From Oceanospirillum sp048265165 (GTDB taxonomy: Bacteria > Pseudomonadota > Gammaproteobacteria > Pseudomonadales > Halomonadaceae): DNA of 64,000 bases. The notes under the pieces were generated by a model. That model had not been told where the DNA came from. It ran no database searches and saw only the letters and a program-made list of their open reading frames with translations. Of the stretch, positions 33,713 to 44,702 are shown one piece after another; positions within the stretch are counted from its first letter, which is position 1; each line of letters starts with the position of its first letter. Made by a program: the position numbers and the translations under genes. The stretch covers positions 372,001-436,000 of the forward strand of contig NZ_JBLXCD010000001.1 in the NCBI RefSeq assembly GCF_048265165.1. The letters are read 5' to 3'.

Positions 33713-34612
33713 CTAGCTTCGCTTCGCTCGCCGTTCCTGCCAAAGGCGAATAAAGTTATCACTGAGAAACAGCAACAGGCTCAACAAAATCACCCCTGCC
33801 CCCAACAACATTTCAGGTGTTACCGGTTCATTGTGTAACTGACTGCCCAGAAATAATGCAATCACAGGTGTAATCAGCGTAATAAGTGCCACATAAGCAG
33901 GTGGCAAATTCGCGATCAGATGAAAATACGCCATAAAGCCAACCAGGGAACCTAGCGTAGCCAGATAGACAACAGAGAAAGCACTCAGCAGGCTAACCTC
34001 TCCCCAGGTTACTTCTGTGCCGGCAACAAACCACGCAACCGTATAGAAAGGTAACGAGCACCACAAAGCACCAACGGTTTGCTGCAACGGATGCAAACCA
34101 GCACCGTTACGCTTCATAAGCACATTGCTGCTGCTGAAAAAAAACACCGCCAACAGCGCCAGCAAAACCCCAACAACACCCTGCCCGGTGACCACCAGAT
34201 TATCACTAAAAACAATAGCAAGACCGATAATCCCCATGCCGCAGGCGATCCACTGCTTATGGGACATCGGACTATCCGGAAAAATAAAGTGGCTCAACAC
34301 GCCGGTCATAATCGTGGTAAAACCAAAGAGCACCGAAATCAGGCCCGATGGAATCCATTGGGCAGCCACATAGGTCACACCCATCGCCCCAAAAATTCCG
34401 ATCACAGCTGTCAGATAAGATTTAAACGCCCGTCGGCTTAAAGGCAGATTCAAACCCAGCAGTTTCAACATGGGCAAACCCACTAGCGCCGCCAGAGCCA
34501 TGCGGGAAGCTGCCGCTGCCATCGGCGGCAAAGAGTCACCACTGGTGACAATGGCTAAAGGTGTTGTTGACCAGATTAAGACCGCAAGACCATATGCGAC
34601 AGGTATCGACAT
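33713..34612 (-). CDS. EamA/DMT-family transporter
   Basis: A 299-aa inner-membrane protein of the drug/metabolite transporter superfamily, with about ten hydrophobic helices arranged as two EamA repeats (first ending near residue 135, second beginning near GQGVVGVLLALLAVFFFSS). Typical motifs are LIWSTTPLAI near the N-terminus and a TLGSLVGFMAYFHLI block near 210. Substrates of such exporters are amino acids or other metabolites; none is indicated here. The ATG follows AAAAGGAAA. A 42-codon leader ORF and a terminator hairpin lie directly upstream, which suggests attenuation. Confidence 0.88.
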   Translation of the reverse strand: MSIPVAYGLAVLIWSTTPLAIVTSGDSLPPMAAAASRMALAALVGLPMLKLLGLNLPLSRRAFKSYLTAVIGIFGAMGVTYVAAQWIPSGLISVLFGFTTIMTGVLSHFIFPDSPMSHKQWIACGMGIIGLAIVFSDNLVVTGQGVVGVLLALLAVFFFSSSNVLMKRNGAGLHPLQQTVGALWCSLPFYTVAWFVAGTEVTWGEVSLLSAFSVVYLATLGSLVGFMAYFHLIANLPPAYVALITLITPVIALFLGSQLHNEPVTPEMLLGAGVILLSLLLFLSDNFIRLWQERRAKRS

Positions 34613-34679
34613 AACAAATTTCCTTTTACGCGTAGCTGATTCAATACCTGTGAATCAGACTTAAAGATAACTACCAGAC

Positions 34680-34714
34680 ATAAAAAAAGGCCGCTGACGA
34701 AGCGACCTTTTTCG
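34680..34714 (-). terminator. Terminator/attenuator hairpin upstream of the EamA gene
   Basis: On the minus strand AGGTCGCT and AGCGGCCT pair (one G-U) with a 5-base loop and then seven T. It lies 14 bases after the leader ORF stop and about 70 bases before the EamA start. Confidence 0.75.
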
Positions 34715-34728
34715 AAATGAAACCAGGA

Positions 34729-34857
34729 TCAATATCGTCGAAGAGCAGCTACCGTCACAGGGCGAAGGACAAGCACAGAGCAAAATGCAGAACATGCGCT
34801 GTATTTCACTTGCCACATCATGGCAAACAGACTGACTCGAAGACGGAAAAAACTCAT
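34729..34857 (-). CDS. Short ORF, possible leader peptide for the EamA transporter
   Basis: A 42-aa frame beginning MSFFRLRVSLFAMMWQ and ending SVLVLRPVTVAALRRY. AAGGA lies 7 bases before the ATG, a near-ideal ribosome site. It is followed 14 bases later by a terminator hairpin, then the transporter gene. The peptide has no similarity that I recognise. It is moderately rich in Val, Leu and Arg, including VLVLRPVTV, which could act as a control region, but no long run of one residue is present. It could also be a small protein in its own right. Confidence 0.45.
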   Translation of the reverse strand: MSFFRLRVSLFAMMWQVKYSACSAFCSVLVLRPVTVAALRRY

Positions 34858-34898
34858 GACCAGATCCTTTAACTTTGAAGATTAACTATCACGGAAAA

Positions 34899-35603
34899 TC
34901 ATGCCATAGGCAAGTAGTTTATCTCTTGCCAGTCCTGCCATAAAGCCGAACAGTCGGTAAAAACACCATCAACGCCAATTTCCTGCAGCGCTTTCAGCTG
35001 AGAAACCTGGTTGATCGTATAGATATAAACCTCCAGCCCCTGCTGTTTAGCCTCAGTAATCAGGCCATAATCAATAAACTCATCACTCAGGTGTAAAGAG
35101 GTCAGCTTCAGAGGCCCTGTAATGGCCGATAACGACAGCACAGTGCCATAAAGTAAGAGACCAAGCGCTACATCAGGGCAGCTTTGCTGAAATCTCAGCA
35201 GCTCAACATGATCAAATGATGAGACCAAAATTCCACTTTTCAGAGGCTGGTAAGCTTTTTGCTGCAGCAAAACGGCCAGCAGTCCGGCTGTCCCCTTGCT
35301 TTTAAGCTCTATATTAATTATTGCCCGGTGCCCAACCAACAGCAGTACCTCTTCAAGAAAGGGAATCCGCTGCCCCAGTCCCGCATCCAGTCGGCGTAAC
35401 TCTCTGACGCTATGCGCTGCCAGTAAGCCTTCACCATTTGTCGTTCGCTCCAGGCTTAAGTCGTGATGCACAAGCAGCCGCCCCTGATGCGCAATGACAT
35501 CAATTTCTATTGCATCAGCGCCTGCAGCCAGCGCCATATCAATGGCCATCAGAGTATTTTCCGGCCCATCTTTCAAAGCTCCCCTGTGAGCAAAGAATTT
35601 CAT
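34899..35603 (-). CDS. Glycerophosphodiester phosphodiesterase
   Basis: A 234-aa GDPD-family enzyme with a TIM-barrel fold, similar to cytoplasmic UgpQ. FAHRGALKDGPENTLMA (residues 4-20) contains the catalytic HRG and ENT, DAIEIDVIAHQGRLLVHHD near 32-50 holds the metal ligands and second histidine, and IINIELK lies near 95. No signal peptide, so it acts in the cytosol on glycerophosphodiesters to release glycerol-3-phosphate. The ATG at 35603 follows GGGGAA; a TTG two codons upstream is the alternative. It is divergent from aacS across the LiuR operator, and is unlikely to belong to that regulon functionally. Confidence 0.9.
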   Translation of the reverse strand: MKFFAHRGALKDGPENTLMAIDMALAAGADAIEIDVIAHQGRLLVHHDLSLERTTNGEGLLAAHSVRELRRLDAGLGQRIPFLEEVLLLVGHRAIINIELKSKGTAGLLAVLLQQKAYQPLKSGILVSSFDHVELLRFQQSCPDVALGLLLYGTVLSLSAITGPLKLTSLHLSDEFIDYGLITEAKQQGLEVYIYTINQVSQLKALQEIGVDGVFTDCSALWQDWQEINYLPMA

Positions 35604-35641
35604 GCCCAACTTCCCCTTTAATTGAGGTGAAAATTATGACC

Positions 35642-35657
35642 TTTACGTTAACGTAAA
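35642..35657. promoter_or_regulatory. Putative LiuR operator upstream of aacS
   Basis: TTTACGTTAACGTAAA, a perfect 16-base palindrome, 147 bases before the aacS start and 39 bases before the divergent GDPD gene. It is the most symmetrical of the five copies. Confidence 0.8.
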
Positions 35658-35803
35658 CTTAAAGTACATTATGACTATCAAAATATCCACGGCGACCTGC
35701 CTGTGGCTTGAAGTATAACAACAATACAGATCAGTCTCTTATTCCTGAGTGCTCCAGATACCCGAAGCGTCTCAGAATCAGACAAAGTAAGGAGCAAACA
35801 CCC

Positions 35804-37768
<1,965 letters not shown>

Positions 37769-37841
37769 CATAATGCAGTACCAACCAGAAAACTAAATCC
37801 AAACAACACCGCCTCTGATTGCTCTCTGGTGCTGTTTTTTC

Positions 37842-37868
37842 AACCACCCTTCCGGGGTGGTTTTTTTA
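37842..37868. terminator. Terminator between aacS and the HD-GYP gene
   Basis: AACCACCC (37842-37849), short loop, GGGTGG, then eight T. It ends aacS and lies about 30 bases from the stop of the convergent HD-GYP gene; the upstream arm begins with AA only, so it favours the plus strand. Confidence 0.85.
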
Positions 37869-37898
37869 TATCCGGCTCACCATTATATTGAGCCGATA

Positions 37899-38942
37899 TC
37901 AGTATTCCTTCATTCGCTCCTTTACCTCAAGCACCTTAGGAAGGGCACGTTTGAAAGCATTCACAACATTAGGATCAAAATGTTTGGATTTTTGCTCTTC
38001 AAACAGGGATATCGCTTCAGGAACCGTCCAGGCTTGCTTGTAAGGCCGCTCTGATACCAGGGCATCAAAGACATCGGCCAAAGATGCAATCCGTGCTGAA
38101 AGTGGGATATCTTCTCCGGAAAGACCCGAGGGGTAACCTGTACCATCCCACTTTTCATGATGATAAAGAGCTATTTCACGAGCAACACGCAATAACTCAG
38201 AATCAGGATTGTCCAGAATCCGGGCACCAATGCCCGGATGATCTTTAATCCTTTCAAACTCTTCTTCTGTCAGGCGACCAGGCTTGCAGAGAATTGCATC
38301 AGGAATACCCAGTTTTCCAATATCATGCATGGGCGCTGCAGCTGCCAGAGTATCTGCGTCTGTTTCCGACACCCCCATTTCAAGGGCTATCAAACGAGTA
38401 TATTCAGCCATTCGCTGAACATGAAGACCTGTTTCATTGTCTTTATACTCCGCAGCCAACCCAAGCCGCCTTATCAGGTCCTTGCGTGAACGGTCCAACT
38501 CCTCAGTACGGCGCAATACTTCTCTTTCAAGCTCACGATTTTGCGATGCTAAAGCAAGATGAGTCTTAATTCGGGCCAGAATAAGAGGAGGGCTGAAAGG
38601 TTTGCAAATATAATCAACCGCACCCAACGCTAACCCCTTTTCCTCATCGACTACCTGACTCATAGCACTAACAAAGATGACGGGGATATGTTTCGAACGC
38701 GGATCCTGCTTAAGTTGACGGCAAACCTCATAACCATCAACGCCAGGCATCATAATATCCAGCAAAATCAGATCAGGCGGCTGTTCGCCAAAAACCCGGT
38801 AGAACGCCTGTTGTCCATCTTTTGCAATCAGCGTTTTATAATCCGACTTTAATAAACCCAACAACACACTGATATTAAGATGTGAGTCATCGACAATCAG
38901 AATACGTGGGCGTTGATCATGGTCGTTAAGCATATCTTGCAT
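37899..38942 (-). CDS. Response regulator with HD-GYP output domain
   Basis: A 347-aa two-domain protein. The receiver domain (residues about 12-130) has the acidic pair in LIVDDSHLN, the phosphoacceptor Asp in LILLDIMMPG and the lysine in YICKPF. The C-terminal HD-GYP domain (about 160-340) has HVQRMAEYT, HDIGKLGIP, DHPGIGARIL and HHEKWDGTGYP, so the c-di-GMP phosphodiesterase residues look complete. The ATG at 38942 has AGGA about 11 bases upstream; a longer frame to 38987 is possible. It lies 113 bases after the hybrid kinase gene on the same strand, and is a likely output of that kinase. Confidence 0.9.
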   Translation of the reverse strand: MQDMLNDHDQRPRILIVDDSHLNISVLLGLLKSDYKTLIAKDGQQAFYRVFGEQPPDLILLDIMMPGVDGYEVCRQLKQDPRSKHIPVIFVSAMSQVVDEEKGLALGAVDYICKPFSPPLILARIKTHLALASQNRELEREVLRRTEELDRSRKDLIRRLGLAAEYKDNETGLHVQRMAEYTRLIALEMGVSETDADTLAAAAPMHDIGKLGIPDAILCKPGRLTEEEFERIKDHPGIGARILDNPDSELLRVAREIALYHHEKWDGTGYPSGLSGEDIPLSARIASLADVFDALVSERPYKQAWTVPEAISLFEEQKSKHFDPNVVNAFKRALPKVLEVKERMKEY

Positions 38943-39055
38943 CAAGTGTGCATTCCTAAATTCTGTCTCAGCCTGAAAGCAGACCATCAGCTATTGGATA
39001 GCGCATTGTTATAAAGAACCATTGCTAATATTCTTTCTACGGACATAATGCCAAT

Positions 39056-42000
39056 TCAGAGTTCCAGCTTACCCAGAATATTTCTGGCTTCTTCAAACTC
39101 ATAAATTTCTGCATGCTCCATAACTCGGACAATCTGTGCCATGTACTCGGGGTCGATCTGAGCAGCCTCAAGCAACTCCGGTAGCTGCTCAAGAACATCA
39201 GGATCACCTTCCTCCAGCTTCTTAAGAGCAGAAGGTATCAGCTCTTTAAGCCTGTCATGACCATCAAACTGAGCTGCTGAGGGCTGCAAGCTGGCGGCAA
39301 ACAACTGGTCAGCATCATAACCAGCGGATGGGAATCTACTGATCACGGCCTTACTTCTGAGGCACTCAGAGACTGAAGAAATCACACGAATCAAGGCTTC
39401 ATGCAGCGGCTGCAGACCATTGTCATCAAGACGTAAGTGATCAAACCCTTTTTGCTCAAGGTTTTCTGCCTCTTGCGCAACATCCTCCATACCCAAAGTA
39501 GCAGATGTGCCTTTTAAAGTATGAACCCACCGGTTGAGCGTATCCCAGTCACCAGACGCCACCATCTGTGTTGCCGGTGCCACTCCTTTCTGGTAGTCAC
39601 TGCAGAATCGCTCCATCAATTTCATAAGTAACTTTATGTTACCACCTAATGAGTAGAGTGCTTTATTTATATTTACACCAGGCAAGTAGCATGGAATCTC
39701 TATCCCATCCTCTCCTTTTAACGTATCAGGAGAGAAGCCGGATATCACACGCGGTTCAATCCACTGAACAAGCTTTTCCCTGAGAACTTCAGGGTCGAGG
39801 GGTTTTGCAATATGATCCACCATACCCGCAGCCAGGCAACGCTCAACATCTTCACTCTGGGCGTGAGCTGTCATAGCAATAATCGGTGGCTTTTTATGAA
39901 GTTGCAGCTGCAAAATCTGAGCTGTAGCCTGGAACCCATCAACTTCCGGCATCTGGATATCCATAAAGACCAGGTCAAATTCACTCTGATTTATGGCGCT
40001 GACCGCCTCTCTGCCGTTTCCAACAAGCGTCAACTCAAGACCAAAAGGTTCTAATAAACCGGAAATCACTTCCTGATTTATCAGATTATCCTCTGCAATT
40101 AACACTTTAGCTCCCAGCAGAGCATTAATCTCATCCCCTTCCCTGAATAGAGTACGGATACTGGGCCCCTGATGAACATCTGAGCGTTTCGTCACAGCCT
40201 GCCGGATAGTATCCAGCAGATGCGAATCCGTCACAGGCTTGAGCAAGACCCCATCAATAAGATTATGATTGATACGTCGCTGCAGGTCTTCTCCTCCGTG
40301 AGCTGTGAGCATAATGATCGCAGGTTGCAGTGGCAGAGCAGAGTTATTACGCACCGCTTTTGCGATTTCAAAACCATCCATTACAGGCATGAGCCAGTCT
40401 ATCAAGAGTACATTGAAAGGTGATTCACCAACCGCAGAAGCGTTCACCAACCGATTCAGTGCCGCAGGGGCGTCAGACTCTGTTTCCACAGGTATGCCCT
40501 GAAACTCAAGCAACTCACGAACGCTCTGCAGAGTTGTTGTATTGTCGTCCACTGCCAATACACGAGTTCTGGCTAGGTCAACCTCAACAGGCTGATTATC
40601 ATTTTTCAGATGCTTAAACGTGATGGTAAAGAAGAACTCACTGCCCTCACCTTCAACAGAGTGCACCCCTACCTCACCCTGCATAAGCTCTACCAGCTGC
40701 TTGCTGATCGCAAGCCCCAGACCCGTTCCACCATATTGGCGCGTGATGGATGTATCCGCCTGAGAAAAAGACTGAAACAAACGATCTATCTGTCGCTGCG
40801 AAAGACCAATACCTGTATCCCGCACCGAAAAACGAATCTGAACAGTTTCTTCATCCTTATCAAGCATGCGGGCTGAAACAGCCACTTCGCCATTATCGGT
40901 GAACTTAATCGCATTATTCACCAAATTCAGCAACACCTGGCCTAAACGGAGAGGGTCACCCTGAAGGTTTTCGGGAATAGCCCCATCTACGTCAAACAAA
41001 AGCGGCAGGTGCTTTTCATCTGCTTTTACAGAAGCGATGTCTGCCAGATGATGAATGACGTTGTCCAGACGGAATGGGATTTTCTCAACATCCAGACGCC
41101 CAGCCTCGATTTTGGAGAAGTCGAGAATATCATTAATAATGGACAAGAGGTTTTGGGCAGAGTACTGAATTTTATCAATATAGCCGACAACTTGATCGTC
41201 CTGAGAGGCTTGCCGAGCAAGGTGACTCATACCAATTACGGCATTCATAGGCGTTCGGATCTCATGACTCATATTGGCCAGAAAATCACTTTTTGCCTGA
41301 TTAGCAACTTCGGCATGTTCTTTTGCAGCCGTAAGTGCGCGTTCTACTTTCTTAATACCGGTAATATCAGTTCTGACAGAAATCATAGAGGTCACACACC
41401 CCTCTTCATCCATCATAGGAACCACAGTGGCGTTAACCCAATAGAGACGACCATCTTTTCTCCGGTTACAGACCTCATGGTGCCAACTCTCGCCGCTGTG
41501 CACCTTATCCCAAAGGGATTTAAAAAAACCTTTAGGGTGTACGCCAGAGTTAATCAGCTTGTGGCTGCGTCCAATCAACTCATTTTCACTGAACCCGGAA
41601 ACCTCAATAAACTTAGCGTTTACGTACTCTATCTTTCCATGGGCGTCGGTAATACTGACAATAGCATGCTCATCCATCGCTTTTTTATAAGCTGATAGGC
41701 GGCTGAGTGTTTTCAACAAGCGCTCCTGAGTATGCTTTAACCGGAATAGAACTGCTGCAACAACACTGACCAACAGAACAACCGTGATCAGCAGTGCCCA
41801 TCGACTTTGTCGCTGCTGCTTCTGTACCTGGTTTACCCATGTTTCAAAACGAATATCGAAGCTATCCAAATGATAATAACTGGGCAGCACCGACAACCGA
41901 ACAGCATTATCCCTGATCTGCTGCGTTGAGGACACTAGGTTATCGACATAACGCACAACCTCACCAAATGCCTGCTGAGCCTCTACAGAAGGTATCGAGT

Positions 42001-42607
42001 TCGCATCAATACGAACCGATTCCAGCTCAGACTCAAGCTTCATGGCTGCCGTATCTGAGGGTAAAGAAGCATAACCCAATGCCATAAGCATCAACTTAAC
42101 CATCTTCAGGTCATAATACTGTATCATCTCCTCGGGAAGATCTGATCGATACAGTATCTGTTCGGCTCTTGAAAACACACTTTCCAGTTGAGTAACAGAC
42201 AATCCATAAAGAGCCGATGCAGAAGAAATATTAAGAATAATTTCCTGCAGTTCGCCCAACCTTCTGGCATAGCGCTCCCAGCTGCGCCGAATATTCTCTA
42301 TATCCCCATCAATCTGATTAAGGCTCTGGTCCACCGCCCAAACACTGCTGTAGAGCTGATCAAGCAGATAGAGAATCTCATCACGGGGCTTAGCTCTGTG
42401 CCCTGACGTCAGCAATGCAGTCTCTGCCCGGAGCTGGGACAGGATATTTTTCTGCTGATGAATCTGTTCCCTCAGATTGCTTTGCTCCGCATCTGAAGCT
42501 GGCTGCAGAAGAAACACCATAACCGGAAAAAGGAGTATCAGGCCCGCAATGCAGTACCAGAGAAAAGCTATCGAAAATTTTTGCCGAAACTTAGCGTTCA
42601 TTTTCAT
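39056..42607 (-). CDS. Hybrid sensor histidine kinase with two receivers and HPt
   Basis: A 1183-aa membrane kinase. Order: transmembrane helix 1 (FLWYCIAGLILLFPVMVFLL, about 15-35), periplasmic all-helical sensor, transmembrane helix 2 (ALLITVVLLVSVVAAVLF, near 275), PAS (AIVSITDAHGKIEYVN), HisKA with MSHEIRTPMN, HATPase (LVNNAIKF, DTGIGLS, GGTGLGLAI), receiver 1 (LLIDWLMPVMDG), receiver 2 (LVFMDIQMPEVDG) and a C-terminal HPt with HTLKGTSATLG. It is thus a complete phosphorelay in one chain. The ATG at 42607 overlaps the upstream peroxidase gene by 17 bases, so the two are coupled; an ATG at 42601 is an alternative. The periplasmic partner suggests redox or peroxide sensing. Confidence 0.92.
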   Translation of the reverse strand: MKMNAKFRQKFSIAFLWYCIAGLILLFPVMVFLLQPASDAEQSNLREQIHQQKNILSQLRAETALLTSGHRAKPRDEILYLLDQLYSSVWAVDQSLNQIDGDIENIRRSWERYARRLGELQEIILNISSASALYGLSVTQLESVFSRAEQILYRSDLPEEMIQYYDLKMVKLMLMALGYASLPSDTAAMKLESELESVRIDANSIPSVEAQQAFGEVVRYVDNLVSSTQQIRDNAVRLSVLPSYYHLDSFDIRFETWVNQVQKQQRQSRWALLITVVLLVSVVAAVLFRLKHTQERLLKTLSRLSAYKKAMDEHAIVSITDAHGKIEYVNAKFIEVSGFSENELIGRSHKLINSGVHPKGFFKSLWDKVHSGESWHHEVCNRRKDGRLYWVNATVVPMMDEEGCVTSMISVRTDITGIKKVERALTAAKEHAEVANQAKSDFLANMSHEIRTPMNAVIGMSHLARQASQDDQVVGYIDKIQYSAQNLLSIINDILDFSKIEAGRLDVEKIPFRLDNVIHHLADIASVKADEKHLPLLFDVDGAIPENLQGDPLRLGQVLLNLVNNAIKFTDNGEVAVSARMLDKDEETVQIRFSVRDTGIGLSQRQIDRLFQSFSQADTSITRQYGGTGLGLAISKQLVELMQGEVGVHSVEGEGSEFFFTITFKHLKNDNQPVEVDLARTRVLAVDDNTTTLQSVRELLEFQGIPVETESDAPAALNRLVNASAVGESPFNVLLIDWLMPVMDGFEIAKAVRNNSALPLQPAIIMLTAHGGEDLQRRINHNLIDGVLLKPVTDSHLLDTIRQAVTKRSDVHQGPSIRTLFREGDEINALLGAKVLIAEDNLINQEVISGLLEPFGLELTLVGNGREAVSAINQSEFDLVFMDIQMPEVDGFQATAQILQLQLHKKPPIIAMTAHAQSEDVERCLAAGMVDHIAKPLDPEVLREKLVQWIEPRVISGFSPDTLKGEDGIEIPCYLPGVNINKALYSLGGNIKLLMKLMERFCSDYQKGVAPATQMVASGDWDTLNRWVHTLKGTSATLGMEDVAQEAENLEQKGFDHLRLDDNGLQPLHEALIRVISSVSECLRSKAVISRFPSAGYDADQLFAASLQPSAAQFDGHDRLKELIPSALKKLEEGDPDVLEQLPELLEAAQIDPEYMAQIVRVMEHAEIYEFEEARNILGKLEL

Positions 42608-43523
42608 AGCGTACCGGTCCTTCAAAATCGCTGATCGAACTTTCATTGCTCAGCAGAAACAAGCGGATTTTCTCCAGATCGTTTTGAGAAATAGGAGTCG
42701 CACTGTAACGCTTACTCATACGATAAATCGCCTCCGAAAGCGTCCGGGCTGAACCATCACTAAAGTAAGGTGCTGTCAGAGAGAGGTTGCGCAACCGAAG
42801 CGCCTGAACATCTCGATCGACACTGGTATCAATACTATCTGAATAGACCATCCCACCCATCTCCTTGCCGCCGTGGCAATAAATACAACCCTTTTGCTCA
42901 AACAGTACCATTCCAGACTGCTCCGAATAGGTCAAAGCACTTAGTTCTCCCTGCCTATAGCGGTCATATCGGCTATTCGATGTTTGAATCGTCTTCAGGT
43001 AAGCGGCAACAGACTGGTAGACGGCATCTGAACTGACTCGGCCAAAATTGTGAATAACAAACCGGCTTAAGCCTGCATCACCTTCCAGCACGGCATAGAT
43101 ATCCATCCCATCTGAGCTCTGGTTGCGCTTAAAGCAACGCTCGACGGCAGCTTTAAGAGAAAAAACAGGCTGCAGAGAAAAAAAGCCTATCTTTTGCTTC
43201 ATATTAAAAAGAGCCGGTGTGGAAAGCTCCGTCTCCGTCCCATCGTCCTTTATCGATACCGCCCGTTGATCCGAGAAGGCAAATTCAGGCTTATGGCAAG
43301 AGCGACATGACGTCTGGCCCGAAGCCGAAAAGCGACGATCTGAGAAAATCTGCTTCCCAAACTTCTCCAAGCTTAAGCCCCGTGTTATTGAGGGTTCAGC
43401 GTAAACCGGCGATATAAGGACACAAGCCATAATACTTAAAAGCCAGATAAAGGTCGCTCTCACTTTTGGCGCGGCGTCATTCAGGGGAGATACAATCAAC
43501 TTCCAGTCTATCCGACTCTGCAT
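42591..43523 (-). CDS. Periplasmic di-heme cytochrome c peroxidase/MauG-family protein
   Basis: A 310-aa protein with a signal peptide (hydrophobic TFIWLLSIMACVLISPVYA, cleavage after residue 42). Two c-type haem sites are present: CRSCH at 73-77 and CIYCH at 213-217. The blocks FGKQIFSDRRFSASGQ and TPALFNMKQK, and the C-terminal RNLSLTAPYFSDGSARTLSEAI, match the cytochrome c peroxidase/MauG superfamily. Peroxide reduction is the usual activity, but MauG relatives oxidise protein residues. The end overlaps the hybrid kinase start. A 24-codon ORF with a good ribosome site is coupled to its own start (TAATG). It probably gives the kinase a redox signal. Confidence 0.87.
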   Translation of the reverse strand: MQSRIDWKLIVSPLNDAAPKVRATFIWLLSIMACVLISPVYAEPSITRGLSLEKFGKQIFSDRRFSASGQTSCRSCHKPEFAFSDQRAVSIKDDGTETELSTPALFNMKQKIGFFSLQPVFSLKAAVERCFKRNQSSDGMDIYAVLEGDAGLSRFVIHNFGRVSSDAVYQSVAAYLKTIQTSNSRYDRYRQGELSALTYSEQSGMVLFEQKGCIYCHGGKEMGGMVYSDSIDTSVDRDVQALRLRNLSLTAPYFSDGSARTLSEAIYRMSKRYSATPISQNDLEKIRLFLLSNESSISDFEGPVRYENER

Positions 43524-43597
43524 TATTTTTTAGCTCGTTGAGGCAAAATCCGGTTACGGATCATCGGTATATAAGGAGCATATTCAATATAATTCAT
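43523..43597 (-). CDS. Short ORF (24 aa) coupled to the di-heme peroxidase gene
   Basis: A 24-aa frame, MNYIEYAPYIPMIRNR then ILPQRAKK. AGGGG lies 8 bases before the ATG. Its TAA overlaps the ATG of the peroxidase (TAATG), the usual form of translational coupling. Tyr recurs every third residue at 3, 6 and 9. It may be only a leader that sets the level of the cytochrome. It lacks a signal peptide. Not recognised. Confidence 0.45.
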   Translation of the reverse strand: MNYIEYAPYIPMIRNRILPQRAKK

Positions 43598-43829
43598 TTT
43601 AAATACCCCTTATTTATATTCAAGCCGACTTTGTGAGTACAATGCCTCTTTATGAGATGCATCATAAAGTAAAAAGAAAAAAACAAAGGCTTTTGTTAAA
43701 GATAGATTGCTGAGGCACAATCAGACAGGAATAAATTTGAAAATAGAGTAAATAGAGTAATAGGCGATAAGCCCCCAGCGGACGAGTACTCGCCCTGACT
43801 ACCAGAGGCTGTTATCAAACAGGGAAAAC

Positions 43830-44615
43830 CTATCGGTTTTTAAATTCAGGTTTGCGTTTCTCAACAAACGCTGACATCCCCTCTTTCTGATCCTCCGCCG
43901 CAAAGGTTGAGGCAAAAGCACGGCGCTCGAAACGCAACCCTTCCTGCAGTGTGCTCTCGAAAGCGACATTGACGGCTTCTTTCGTCATATAGACCACAGG
44001 GCGAGATAAGCGGGCGATTTTACCTGCAACCTTAAGCGCCTCTGCTTCAAGATCGTTCACCGGGAGAATACGGCTCACCAACCCTGCCCGCTCTGCTTCA
44101 TCAGCATCCATCATGCGCCCCGTCAGGCACATCTCCATTGCTTTGGCCTTACCCACCGCACGAGTCAGACGCTGGGTACCACCCGCTCCAGGGATAGTAC
44201 CGATAGTAATCTCAGGCTGACCAAATTTGGCGGTTTCAGAGGCCAGAATAAAGTCGCAGGCCATCGCCATTTCACAACCACCACCCAAAGCGAAACCGGA
44301 TACAGCCGCAATAATCGGCTTACGGGCAGTGTTAAGGCTATCCCAACCATCACGACGATTGTAAGGAAAGTCACTCAGGAACAGATCAATAAAGGACTGA
44401 TCCTCCAGGTCTTTAATATCAGCACCAGCTGCAAAGGCTTTTTCATTACCGGTAATCACCATGGCACCGATCTCATCATCAGCCTGAAATGCTTCAATTG
44501 CCTGACCCACTTCAGTAATCAATGCCATTGACAGTGCATTCATCGCCTGTGGTCGATTCAATTGAATCCAACCAACAGCTCCACGAGCTTCCACAAGAAT
44601 ATTTTGATAGGACAC
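43830..44615 (-). CDS. Enoyl-CoA hydratase/isomerase family protein
   Basis: A 261-aa crotonase with a GTG start (AAGGA 7 bases upstream). FAAGADIKDLE near residue 61 and SGFALGGGCEMAMACDFILA near 105 make the oxyanion hole; FGQPEITIGTIPGAGGTQRL near 131 carries both catalytic glutamates expected for a true hydratase. It resembles PaaF/FadB-like hydratases and lies downstream of paaY on the same strand, so it is probably a second hydratase of phenylacetate or related beta-oxidation. It is not the paaF of the cluster, which is at 47847. Confidence 0.88.
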   Translation of the reverse strand: MSYQNILVEARGAVGWIQLNRPQAMNALSMALITEVGQAIEAFQADDEIGAMVITGNEKAFAAGADIKDLEDQSFIDLFLSDFPYNRRDGWDSLNTARKPIIAAVSGFALGGGCEMAMACDFILASETAKFGQPEITIGTIPGAGGTQRLTRAVGKAKAMEMCLTGRMMDADEAERAGLVSRILPVNDLEAEALKVAGKIARLSRPVVYMTKEAVNVAFESTLQEGLRFERRAFASTFAAEDQKEGMSAFVEKRKPEFKNR

Positions 44616-44702
44616 TTGGTTTTCCTTAGCTTCTCAAGCTTTTTTTAACGCCCGCTAAGTTTTCGCGAACGCTCTCAATTTAGGCTGGCCGATAGAAACG
44701 GC

